A DNA stretch of 51,433 bases, from positions 1-51,433 of the forward strand of contig CALUPL010000019.1 of NCBI GenBank assembly GCA_944322635.1. Direction: 5' to 3'. This document shows positions 24,259 through 32,524 of the stretch, one piece after another. The position numbers and the translations under genes were made by a program. Position 1 is the stretch's first letter. The number at the start of each line of letters is the position of its first letter. The DNA is from an uncultured Mailhella sp. (GTDB lineage Bacteria; Desulfobacterota; Desulfovibrionia; Desulfovibrionales; Desulfovibrionaceae). Under the pieces are notes generated by a model. That model was not told the DNA's origin and searched no databases. It worked only from the letters and a program-made list of their open reading frames with translations.

Positions 24259-25637
24259 GCCCGGCCGCCTGCCTTCGGTGTGGAGCGATAAAGGGGAACG
24301 TTGTCGAGACTCGTCAGGTTGTACAGACAAAAAGGAACAAGTCTTCCGTCGGGAGCCACCACATGGATGCAGCAGCCGCGCACACGCTCCACGTCCAGAC
24401 TGAGGGCGTCCTGAAAGGCCATGGCGGAAAGCGTGAAGCGTCGATCCGCACCAAAGTTCGCAATGAATCGGGAAAAGGCGTCGTTCAAGGACGCGTTTTT
24501 CCCTTGCGGAGAACTCCAGTGAGCGGCCGTAAAGGCGCGGGATGCCCGGGAGCCTTCGGCGTTGTCCACCACGCGCGGAGACGCCGCTGCCGGACCCGTT
24601 CCGCCGGAGCAGCAGGCGGCGCCCATGGGAGCGCTGAGAGAACCGTCGTCGTTTCTGCCGTACACGGCGCTGAAGGAGCAGAGCGGGTGTTCACATGAGG
24701 GAGCATGAAAATCTTCCGTCTTGACCATGCCGTCGCTCTGGCTTTCCAGATTCGCCATGAGTTCCGGAAGCGTGATGCGGGGAGCTTCGTCCATGCCCCA
24801 GGGGAAGCGTCCGAAGGAAGAGACGGGCTGAAAGTGCAGTCCGCGCACATGGGACCCTTGAGCGAGAGCAAAGCGCAGAAGTTCGCCGATCTGATGATCG
24901 TTGACTCCGCGCACCAGCGTGCACACCAGAACCACGCCGAGGCCCGCCCGTCCGCAGGCATCGATGGCCGCCTTTTTCAGCGTCAGACAGTCGCGGCCTC
25001 GGAGGGTGCGGAAGACGTCGTCGCTCACGCCGTCGAACTGAAGATACACGGAGTCGAGACCCGATTCCCGGAGCACCGCCGCATAGTCTGCTTCTCTGCC
25101 GAGCCGCAGGCCGTTGGTGTTTACCTGCACGAGAGAAAATCCTCTGTCTTTGGCCATGCGCACGATGGCGGGCAGATCTTCCCGTTCCGTGGGTTCTCCG
25201 CCGGAGAGCTGTACGTTGCAGGGGCCGGAGGCGTGCGAGAGAGCATCGAGCTGAGAGCCGATGACATCGAGGGAAGGATCTTCACAGGAAGAGCCGGCAC
25301 GGGCATAGCATACCGGGCAGCCCAGGGAACAGCGCATGGTCACTTCAATGAGTCCCGTGCAGGTGTGCTGAACGTGCTCGGGACACAGTCCGCAGTCGTA
25401 GGGACAGCCCCTGTCGATGCCTGTGGCCGGATGAGCGGGGTAGGCGGGAATGCGGCTTCCCTGCTTCCATAATTTAAAGGACGGCATTCCGTCGCGCTGC
25501 TTCCATGCAGGCACCTGGAAGGTTCCGTGTTCCGGACACGTTTTGCGGAGGAACACCGTATCGCCTTCAAGGTGATAGTCTGCGTCCACAAGGCGCAGAC
25601 AGACAGGACACAGGCTCTGAGTCTGGGCGATCTGCAT
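24255..25637 (-). CDS. Radical SAM enzyme, Tes/MJ0619-like architecture (TrsS-like, DVU_1554)
   Basis: A 460-residue radical SAM enzyme. The N-terminal Cys knuckles LCPVCLRLVDADYH and LRKTCPEHGTF (about 9-48) and RGCPYDCGLCPEH (about 78-90) precede the cluster motif CSLGCPVCYA (CX3CX2C, about 104-113), then LSGGEPTEREDLP (about 146-158). This layout resembles tetraether-lipid synthase and MJ0619-type enzymes that modify unactivated carbons. The C terminus has RGCCIHVVAPDGRLVPFC (about 426-443), a vicinal Cys pair where related proteins may carry selenocysteine (memory only). No in-frame TGA is present, so this copy is a Cys form. ATG at 25637 follows GGAGCTGAC, one base after its upstream neighbour ends. 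Confidence 0.88.
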   Translation of the reverse strand: MQIAQTQSLCPVCLRLVDADYHLEGDTVFLRKTCPEHGTFQVPAWKQRDGMPSFKLWKQGSRIPAYPAHPATGIDRGCPYDCGLCPEHVQHTCTGLIEVTMRCSLGCPVCYARAGSSCEDPSLDVIGSQLDALSHASGPCNVQLSGGEPTEREDLPAIVRMAKDRGFSLVQVNTNGLRLGREADYAAVLRESGLDSVYLQFDGVSDDVFRTLRGRDCLTLKKAAIDACGRAGLGVVLVCTLVRGVNDHQIGELLRFALAQGSHVRGLHFQPVSSFGRFPWGMDEAPRITLPELMANLESQSDGMVKTEDFHAPSCEHPLCSFSAVYGRNDDGSLSAPMGAACCSGGTGPAAASPRVVDNAEGSRASRAFTAAHWSSPQGKNASLNDAFSRFIANFGADRRFTLSAMAFQDALSLDVERVRGCCIHVVAPDGRLVPFCLYNLTSLDNVPLYRSTPKAGGRA

Positions 25638-25638
25638 G

Positions 25639-26103
25639 TCAGCTCCGTGTGCTTTCGAGATCGTAGGATTCGTAGATGTCCAGAATTTTTTCCCAGCACT
25701 CCGCGAGAAGGTCACCGCAGAGTTCCATGGGGGGCATGCCTCCTTCGGGCAGAGGTGACCCGGATGCGGCGGCAAGCCCGGAGGAAATGTTTTCACAGCC
25801 CGTACCGCCGAAGGCGCTCACCCGTTCCATGAACCAGGTCGCGTACTCGTTGGTCATGGCATCGATCATGGGATGAGGCTCTTCTTCATGTCTGCTGGAA
25901 AGCCAGGCCAGCACGGCTGCGCCGCCCGTAAGAAGGCCGCAGGTGCTTCCGGACTGACCTATGCCGTGGCAAAGACCTCGCATGGCGCACATGAGCCCTG
26001 CATCTTCCGTGTCGTCAAGCTGTCTTGCAAGTGCCAGAACAAGCTGGGAACAGCAGTATCCTTTATGTATGTAGGGAAGAAGCTCAAATAAAAGGGCGTT
26101 CAT
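25639..26103 (-). CDS. C_GCAxxG_C_C family redox protein (DVU_1555-like)
   Basis: A 154-residue cytoplasmic protein with the family pattern of spaced cysteines: GYCCSQLVLALA (about 15-26), CAMRGLCHGIGQSGSTCGLLTGG (about 39-61, quoted in part) and FGGTGCENI (about 98-106), with a late Cys in MELCGDLL. Members are thought to be Cys-rich redox or cluster carriers and often sit beside radical SAM and selenium-related genes; no reaction is proven. AAGGAG precedes the ATG. It ends one base before the radical SAM gene starts. Confidence 0.88.
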   Translation of the reverse strand: MNALLFELLPYIHKGYCCSQLVLALARQLDDTEDAGLMCAMRGLCHGIGQSGSTCGLLTGGAAVLAWLSSRHEEEPHPMIDAMTNEYATWFMERVSAFGGTGCENISSGLAAASGSPLPEGGMPPMELCGDLLAECWEKILDIYESYDLESTRS

Positions 26104-26271
26104 GCGAGACTCCTTGATGCTTGTGAACGAGAAAAATGCGGTTCAAAGGCGTTCGGGCAACGGTCGGAAGGCATGTTCCGGAAAGTGTTCAACCGGCCTG
26201 AAAGATTCCGGATGGTAGTTACTCGACATCTGTGCCGACGCCGGAACGAGCGTTCGTAAATTCGGGATCTT

Positions 26272-27018
26272 TCATTCGGAGCTGTCCTGCCGAGCGCACG
26301 GGGCCGGACAGGCTATCCACAGGCCGTAGCCGTAACGCGTTCCTCCGGGGCGGAGAGAGCCGCAGGCGCAGCTTCCCAAAATGCGCGCATCGTCTTTCGT
26401 GCCGTTTTGCCCGCGCAGAAGCGCGCAGAGGCTTTCATCGCCGTACCAGAGCAGACGAGCGGCAAGGTCCTTTAAACCGGCAGTATGATCTTCAAAATGA
26501 AGCAGCGCAAGACCGCTCTCTTCAAGCAGCTCCTCAAGCTCCTGTCTTGTCCGAGCCCCGGCAAGGCAGGAGGAGCCGGTTTGACCCGCAAAGTCAGAAC
26601 CGGAAGAGGCGCGCACATAAAGGTCGGAAAGAACGAGTCTGCCTTCCGTTCGCAGTATGCGGGCAAAGCGTCTCAGCGCAAGACCGGCATCCGGCAGCAG
26701 TGAAAGTACGCATTCACACAGAATGCCGTCGAAAGATTTTTCGGGAAAGGGCGGATTCTGTGCATCCGCCTGCACGAAGGGAAAGTCTTCCGTAATGGCC
26801 CGTTCTTTATCGAGGCCCGTGCCGTTCAGGCCGAGAGAGCGCACAAGAGCAAGACTGGCCCCTTGTCCGCAGCCGATGTCCAGAATGTCCGCGCCCGGAG
26901 TGAAGGAGCACAGTTCAAGAGCATGACGAGTGAGAGCCGTGCCGCCCGGTCGCCATGTTTCGCCTGCAATGCGCTGAAAAAGAGCGGAGGAGTACAGAGG
27001 AGCTTGCGTTTCGGCCAT
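26272..27018 (-). CDS. SAM-dependent methyltransferase (DVU_1556-like)
   Basis: A 248-residue class I methyltransferase. ILDIGCGQGASLALVRS (about 45-61) is motif I; DKERAI (about 70) and FVQADAQNPPFPEKSFD (about 80-96) give the acidic and motif II positions, and LRTEGRLVLSDLYVR (about 120-134) is motif III. Two Cys-containing stretches (SSCLAGAR; SCACGSLRPGG near residue 218) are additions not needed for SAM binding and may hold a metal or thiol. Its ATG overlaps by one base the stop of the small Cys4 protein. The 168 bases to the next gene contain nothing else visible. Confidence 0.87.
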   Translation of the reverse strand: MAETQAPLYSSALFQRIAGETWRPGGTALTRHALELCSFTPGADILDIGCGQGASLALVRSLGLNGTGLDKERAITEDFPFVQADAQNPPFPEKSFDGILCECVLSLLPDAGLALRRFARILRTEGRLVLSDLYVRASSGSDFAGQTGSSCLAGARTRQELEELLEESGLALLHFEDHTAGLKDLAARLLWYGDESLCALLRGQNGTKDDARILGSCACGSLRPGGTRYGYGLWIACPAPCARQDSSE

Positions 27019-27233
27019 TACTTGTCTTCCAGCAGGGCTTCCACTTCCGCCATTTTGCCTTCCGCCAGAGACTGCGGAATGAGCGTCAGTCCGCAGGAGG
27101 GACAGCGGGGAAGAATGACGTCGAAGGCGCTGTGCATGTAGAGAGCCTGCACTTTGATCTGTTCAAGCGGCACATGGCATTTTGCACATATCCAGTCGCC
27201 GCCGTCCGTAGTGAAATTCGGGTCCAGAGCCAT
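27018..27233 (-). CDS. Small Cys4 protein (DVU_1557-like redox protein)
   Basis: Only 71 residues, with two CXXC knuckles, ICAKCHVPLEQ (about 15-25) and PRCPSCGLTLIP (about 42-53), compatible with a rubredoxin-like iron or a structural zinc. ATG at 27233 follows GAGG. It lies between the FAD/Fe-S protein (36 bases) and the methyltransferase (overlap one base), so it is likely a dedicated partner of the operon. Confidence 0.85.
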   Translation of the reverse strand: MALDPNFTTDGGDWICAKCHVPLEQIKVQALYMHSAFDVILPRCPSCGLTLIPQSLAEGKMAEVEALLEDK

Positions 27234-27269
27234 TGCAACAACCTCGTTTTGCTGTGAGACGCGGCGTGT

Positions 27270-29606
27270 CTATGCATGCACCTTGTCTTCCAGAATGACT
27301 TTTTCCGAAGGCTGAATCGCCCCCGCCACCACCATGCGGTGACACCATGCCTTGACCAGCGTGAAACCTCCGTCGGCATCAGCGGTGTATTCCACCCAGA
27401 AGGTCACGTTGCGCGGCCGCCAGGATCCCAGAAAATGGCCGTTTTCCCTGTTGAGGAATCTGGCTCTGGTTTTCTCTATGCCTGCAACGGCCTCAACCGC
27501 GTCCTGCCGCAGAATGTATCGACGTTCCATGCTTTGACGCACTTCCTCGGAAATGCGCAGAAGAACGGGTTCATCGTCATGCCGTACGGAAGGCTTTTCT
27601 CCGAGAAATTCTTCCAGCGCAGCTTCCTTCAGGGCGGCCCTCCCGGCACGACGGGCGGAAAGGCCGGGGGCCGAGGCTTCCAGATGGCCTTCTTGTGCCG
27701 TTTGGGGAAGAATGTCGAAAAGATGCCAGCTCTCCGTTTCCGAAGCGAATCGGTCGTGACACATGATGCAGGAAGTGAGTACGGGAAGGGAAAACTCACC
27801 GGCGCGTTTTTTCGCCATGGCATCCGCCACGTCTGGCTGGGCGTTCCATACCAGTCCGCCGTAGCCGCAGCACGCGCTTTCCGGGCCTGAGCGCAGCGGC
27901 TCTTCCACATGGATGCCCGCCTTGACGGCAAGGGAGCGCACGGCCCGACGCCATTCTTCATCGAAACGTGCGCCGCAGGGATCCTGGACGCTCATGTCTT
28001 TGGGGGCGGTGCTTTCAAAAGAATCGGACATGAGCTTGTCGAGTCTGGTCCAGAGTGCCGTAACCGTTGCTTCGGGCAGAGCTTTTTTCAGGGCCGTCAT
28101 GCAGGAGGAGCAGGCGGCGAGAATTTCCGGCTTTCCGCAGGATTCCCAGTCACGGCGAAGAGTTTCCGCGTGTTCGTTGAAAAGGGTTTCCCGACCGGCC
28201 CAGTAGGCAGGAATGCCGCAGCAGGAACTGTAAAGAGATGCTCCGCCGGGGAGATTTTCACGGAGATACCGATACATGGCAAGTACCTGCCCCGGGCGAG
28301 AGGCGGCAAGCTGACAGCCGGGGAAGAACATGGCCGGGGCATGTCCCCCGGAGGGAGACACGGCCGGATCTTCCAGCAGAAAGGCGCATTCCGGACCGCT
28401 TGCCTGCGCCATGTCCTCAAGGGCAAATTCATGGGCCGAAGCGGGCATGACGTCGCGCTCCACGGCGTCGCGCCGGGATTCAAGGCACAGATCTGCCATG
28501 GAAAAATGTTCGGGACAGATGACTTCGCACTGGCCGCACAGAGCGCAGCCGTTCATGATGACGTTGGCCGTGCGCGTGCCGCGAACGACGGAGGCGTTGT
28601 TGTAGAGCTTGCGCGCATAGACGCGGGGAAATTCTTTGTATTTCTGCAGGAAGGGACACTCCTTCACGCATTGCATGCAGGAACAGCGGATGCAGCGGTC
28701 CGCTTCACGGCGGGCTTCTTCCTCCGTGTAGGAATCGCCCTCCGGCACGATGCGGGGCAGAGGCGTTATGCCGTCAAGCGGCGTGTGCAGCCGGTTTTCC
28801 CGGTTTTCTCCCTCGCGGGCGGCGACAAGGGACACGCCCGTCATGATGCGCTGAAGCGTGATGCCGGCACGGCGTCCGTCTCCGGCCTGCGAGGATGCCG
28901 AAGCGTAGCGGGCGCCCGTGGGCGTGAGACTCGTCCACCCTCCGCAGCAGATCTTGTCCTTCCAGAGCAGCGTGGAGGCGTCGAGACCGTCGCGCGAGGG
29001 AGCAAGGTCACAGGCCGAGGCATCGACGAAAACGGCCGCATACTCTTCCAGGCAGCGAGCAAGAAGAGCCTCGTCGAGAGAGGCGGGGCAGAAGCTTACG
29101 TGGAATTTTTCAAGAGACCGCAGCTCTTCCGCAAGAGCGGCTTCCCCGAGAGAGGGAAAGTCGGAGCGCAGTTTTTCACCGGCATCCCCTTCATGGAAAA
29201 CGGTGACGGCAAAGCCCTTGCGGGAGATGTCGAAGGCGGCGACAAGTCCTGCAAGTCCTGCGCCGAGAACCGCCAGTTTCTGAGGCTTCGGGGGGCGGAT
29301 GATCGGCCTTGTCTGGGAGGGAACCGCGTGCATGCAGAATTTTTCCAGAGAAGAGACGGCAAGACCGCCGCCGAGATCGCGCCGAAGACAGGCGTTTTCG
29401 CAGGGATGATCGCACACGGCGCTCATGACGCCGGGCAGCGGCAGGTGTCGTTCCAGAATCTTTCGGGCGTCGCGGATCTTGCCCGCAGCGAGGGATTCGA
29501 GAAAGGCACGCACGTCCATGTCCAGCGGACAGGCGGTGCGGCAGCGGGGCGCGGCTTCCTGTGTGCAGCGGGCCTCGATGACATGCAGTTGGCTTTGTTC
29601 GAGCAC
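27270..29606 (-). CDS. FAD/Fe-S oxidoreductase with two CCG domains (DVU_1558-like)
   Basis: A 778-residue modular electron-transfer protein. Order: GltD-like N-terminal Fe-S domain (CRTACPLDMDVRAFL, about 22-36; CDHPCENACLRRD, about 65-77); FAD Rossmann fold (LAVLGAGLAGLVAA, about 111-124); a region where the second, NAD(P)-binding Rossmann fold of GltD should be but no GXGXXG is seen; a two-cluster ferredoxin (CIRCSCMQCVKECP, about 304-317; CALCGQCEVICP, about 354-365); two heterodisulfide-reductase-type CCG domains (FFPGCQLA, SSCCGIPAYW; DPCGARFD, SACCGYGG); and a C-terminal domain (RRYILRQDAVEA, WVEYTADADGGFTLVKAW). Start is GTG at 29606 with GAGG ahead. Likely passes electrons from Mop to other carriers. 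Confidence 0.87.
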   Translation of the reverse strand: MLEQSQLHVIEARCTQEAAPRCRTACPLDMDVRAFLESLAAGKIRDARKILERHLPLPGVMSAVCDHPCENACLRRDLGGGLAVSSLEKFCMHAVPSQTRPIIRPPKPQKLAVLGAGLAGLVAAFDISRKGFAVTVFHEGDAGEKLRSDFPSLGEAALAEELRSLEKFHVSFCPASLDEALLARCLEEYAAVFVDASACDLAPSRDGLDASTLLWKDKICCGGWTSLTPTGARYASASSQAGDGRRAGITLQRIMTGVSLVAAREGENRENRLHTPLDGITPLPRIVPEGDSYTEEEARREADRCIRCSCMQCVKECPFLQKYKEFPRVYARKLYNNASVVRGTRTANVIMNGCALCGQCEVICPEHFSMADLCLESRRDAVERDVMPASAHEFALEDMAQASGPECAFLLEDPAVSPSGGHAPAMFFPGCQLAASRPGQVLAMYRYLRENLPGGASLYSSCCGIPAYWAGRETLFNEHAETLRRDWESCGKPEILAACSSCMTALKKALPEATVTALWTRLDKLMSDSFESTAPKDMSVQDPCGARFDEEWRRAVRSLAVKAGIHVEEPLRSGPESACCGYGGLVWNAQPDVADAMAKKRAGEFSLPVLTSCIMCHDRFASETESWHLFDILPQTAQEGHLEASAPGLSARRAGRAALKEAALEEFLGEKPSVRHDDEPVLLRISEEVRQSMERRYILRQDAVEAVAGIEKTRARFLNRENGHFLGSWRPRNVTFWVEYTADADGGFTLVKAWCHRMVVAGAIQPSEKVILEDKVHA

Positions 29607-29706
29607 GGCGGTACCTCGAAAAGAAAAGACTGCCGGACGAAGTCCGGACAGAAAAGGGCGGAGCCGAAGAAGATGTGCTTCTCCGGCCCCGGAAGTTCAG
29701 TACGGA

Positions 29707-32445
29707 TTACTTGGCGGCCTTTTCCTTAAGACCGGCAAGAACCTTTTCAGGGTAGGCCGGCAGGTGCGTGATGCGCACGCCGCAGGCGTTGTAGATGGCG
29801 TTGATGATGGCCGGATGCGGGCCGCACAGCGGAATTTCACCCGTGCCGGAGGCGCCGAAGGGACCGTCGGGACGCTTGCTCTCAACATAGATGATCTGCA
29901 TGTTGTCCGGGATGTCCTTGGGATACGGAATGCCGGCACCGAGCATGGTGCTGTGCTTCTTGATGTCCTCGTAGTCTTCGGACAGGGCAAGACCGATGCC
30001 CTGAGCGAGACCGCCCCAGATCTGGCCGTCGGTGATGAGCTTGTTCACCACGGTGCCGATGTCGGCCACCATGGTCATCTTTTCCACCTTGGTCTTTCCG
30101 GTGGTCACGTCCACGGCAACTTCCGCCATGAACAGGCCGTACATGTAGCAGGCGAAGGGATCGCCCTGGCAGTTTTCGCCGCAGCCCTGTACGGGAGCGG
30201 TCCACTTGCCGTCCTGATGCACGTCGCGACCTTCGGCCTTCATTTCCTCATAGGTGTAGAAGCCGCCTTCGGGCTTGCGCATGGCTTCAACGAGCTGTTC
30301 GCAGGCCACGCGGATGGCGTTGCCGGTCATCACCTGAGAACGGGAACCGCCGGCGGGACCGGAGTTCGGGGTCTTGCTGGTGTCGTTCATGACCAGATGG
30401 ATGTCGTCCACCTTGATGCCCAGAGGACGCAGGGCTTCGTGAGCGGTGCACTGTGCGCCGGAGTCGGCACCCTGGCCGTGATCTTCCCACGAGCAGCCGA
30501 TGGTCACGGTGCCGTCGGGATTGAGTTCAGCCCAGGCTTCGGAAGAGTCGGGGCCGTCGAGACCGGCGCCGTACACGGCAAGAGCAAGGCCGACGCCGCG
30601 CTTCACGGTATCGGTGGATTCTTCCTTGACGCGTTTCTTGGCGGCCTCGTACAGAGGACGCAGCTTGTCGAACATTTCGGGCAGGCTCAGCACTTCGGGC
30701 TTCTGACCGGTAGGCGTGGTGTCGCCTTCACGGTAGCAGTTGATGTAGCGCAGATCGAAGGGATCCATGCCCAGCTTTTCCGCCAGCTCGTCCATGAGCA
30801 CTTCGGAGGGGAATTCCGCTTCGGGGCCGCCGTAGCCGCGGAAGGCCGCGCCCCAGGCGTGGTTGGTGGCCACGGTGCGGCCGTTGCCGCGGATGTTCGG
30901 AATGCCGTAGCCTGCGCCGATGAACTGGGCACCGCGCAGGGTGAGCAGATCGCCGAATTCGGAGTAGGGGCCGTGGTCGCAGGTCCAGTCGGTTTCCATG
31001 GCCTTGAGCTTGCCGGTCTTCTTGTCGGCGGCCATGCGCACGGTCGTCCAGAAGGGCGAACGCTTGCCGGTGTACTGCTGCTGCTGTTCATAGTTGTAGC
31101 GCAGGTGGCAGGGGCGACCCGTGGCCATGACGGCCACACCGATGAGGGCTTCCATGGTGGGGCTGAACTTGTAGCCGAAAGTGCCGCCGGTGGTGTTCTG
31201 TACGAGCACGAGATCCTTGGGGAAGTCCAGACCGAGACCGGGAGCGATCATGAGGGCGTGCAGATGGAGACCGATGGACTTGGAGTGGATGACCACCTGT
31301 CCCTTGTCGTTGATGTAGCCGTAGCCGACATCGGGTTCGATGTTGAGGTGAGGCTGACGCTGCGTGTAGAAGCTGTCTTCCACCCAGACGTTTTCCGGGT
31401 CATCGAAGAAGGGAGCGGTATCTTCGCCCTTTTCGATGTGGGGCTCATAGTAGATGTTCGGGGTTCCGGGATGGATTTCGATGGCGTCGGGAGCCATGGC
31501 GGAAGGCGCATCCATGTATTCGGGCAGAAGTTCAAGGTCGAACTTCACCTTTTCGGCAGCCGCGCGGGCGTGACATTCGGTGTCGGCGCACACGATGGCG
31601 AGAGCGTCGCCGTACTGGAACACCTTGGTATCGTTCAGAATGGGACGATCCCAGCCGTCACCCTTGTTGTCGGGGAAGGTGATGAGGCCGGTGATGCGGT
31701 TCTTGCCCTTGACGTCCTTGTGCGTGAGCACGCGGAACACGCCGGGCATCTTTTCGGCTTCGGAAGTGTCGATGCCCTTGATGTTGGCGTGGGACACCTT
31801 GGCCTGAGCAAGGGCCAGATGCAGGGTGTTGGCAGGCATGTGAACGGCGGCGTCGGCGCCGAATTCGGCGGTGCCGGTCACCTTGGCCACGGCACTCGGA
31901 CGAGGCTTGGTGGAGCCGAGATGATGACCTTCGACGGGTTCCTTGTAGCGGATTTCCTCAATGTCCTTGTCGCCGCGCATGACGGCGGCAGCATCCATGA
32001 CCGCGTTGATGATCGGAATGTAGCCGGTGCAGCGGCAGACGTTGCGGTTTTTCTGGAACCATTCGCGCACTTCTTCTCTGGTGGGAGAGGGATTCTCGAG
32101 AAGCAGGGCATAGGCCGCCACGATGAATCCGGGCGTGCAGAAGCCGCACTGGGCTGCGCCATGGAAAATCCACGCTTCCTGAAGCGGATGCAGATGGTCG
32201 GGCGTTCCGATGCCTTCCAGCGTGATGATGGTGGCATCATCGGGCACGCGCTTCATCTTCAGCACGCAGGTACGCGTGAGCTTGCCGTTGAGAATGACAC
32301 TGCAGGCGCCGCAGTGACCCTTTTCGCAGCCCAGCTTCACGCTGGTGAGCTGCAGCTGGTCGCGCAGGACGTTGGCAAGCGAATCTTCCGCATTGACAAG
32401 CACCTGGCGACGTACGCCGTTGACAAGAAGGGATTTGATGAACAT
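29707..32445 (-). CDS. mop: Aldehyde oxidoreductase, molybdenum hydroxylase of the xanthine oxidase family
   Basis: Oxidises aldehydes to carboxylates in the cytoplasm using molybdopterin cytosine dinucleotide and two [2Fe-2S] clusters. At 912 residues it is close to D. gigas Mop (907). The plant-type cluster cysteines fall at 40, 45, 48 and 60 and the second cluster at 100, 103, 137 and 139, the same numbering as I recall for D. gigas. The Mo domain includes QGADSGAQCTAHEA (about 651) and ASGTGEIPLCGPHPA, whose Glu (residue 870) corresponds to the catalytic base. No FAD domain, as in D. gigas. AAGGAG precedes the ATG; it lies 79 bases after the MoeA-like gene and feeds into the accessory genes downstream. 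Confidence 0.97.
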   Translation of the reverse strand: MFIKSLLVNGVRRQVLVNAEDSLANVLRDQLQLTSVKLGCEKGHCGACSVILNGKLTRTCVLKMKRVPDDATIITLEGIGTPDHLHPLQEAWIFHGAAQCGFCTPGFIVAAYALLLENPSPTREEVREWFQKNRNVCRCTGYIPIINAVMDAAAVMRGDKDIEEIRYKEPVEGHHLGSTKPRPSAVAKVTGTAEFGADAAVHMPANTLHLALAQAKVSHANIKGIDTSEAEKMPGVFRVLTHKDVKGKNRITGLITFPDNKGDGWDRPILNDTKVFQYGDALAIVCADTECHARAAAEKVKFDLELLPEYMDAPSAMAPDAIEIHPGTPNIYYEPHIEKGEDTAPFFDDPENVWVEDSFYTQRQPHLNIEPDVGYGYINDKGQVVIHSKSIGLHLHALMIAPGLGLDFPKDLVLVQNTTGGTFGYKFSPTMEALIGVAVMATGRPCHLRYNYEQQQQYTGKRSPFWTTVRMAADKKTGKLKAMETDWTCDHGPYSEFGDLLTLRGAQFIGAGYGIPNIRGNGRTVATNHAWGAAFRGYGGPEAEFPSEVLMDELAEKLGMDPFDLRYINCYREGDTTPTGQKPEVLSLPEMFDKLRPLYEAAKKRVKEESTDTVKRGVGLALAVYGAGLDGPDSSEAWAELNPDGTVTIGCSWEDHGQGADSGAQCTAHEALRPLGIKVDDIHLVMNDTSKTPNSGPAGGSRSQVMTGNAIRVACEQLVEAMRKPEGGFYTYEEMKAEGRDVHQDGKWTAPVQGCGENCQGDPFACYMYGLFMAEVAVDVTTGKTKVEKMTMVADIGTVVNKLITDGQIWGGLAQGIGLALSEDYEDIKKHSTMLGAGIPYPKDIPDNMQIIYVESKRPDGPFGASGTGEIPLCGPHPAIINAIYNACGVRITHLPAYPEKVLAGLKEKAAK

Positions 32446-32524
32446 GGGCAGCTCCTTGTAAGAGGAATCCAGAGGAGGGGCGGCCGCAGAGCGGAACGCC
32501 CGAATACGGGCCGATTCGGGAAGA

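Noticed and set aside
24255..25637. Selenocysteine recoding in the radical SAM gene
   Set aside because: No in-frame TGA occurs; both candidate positions are ordinary Cys codons.
27909..29729. A 606-codon open frame opposite the FAD/Fe-S oxidoreductase
   Set aside because: Antisense shadow; the minus-strand protein has multiple conserved Fe-S motifs, the plus-strand one has none.
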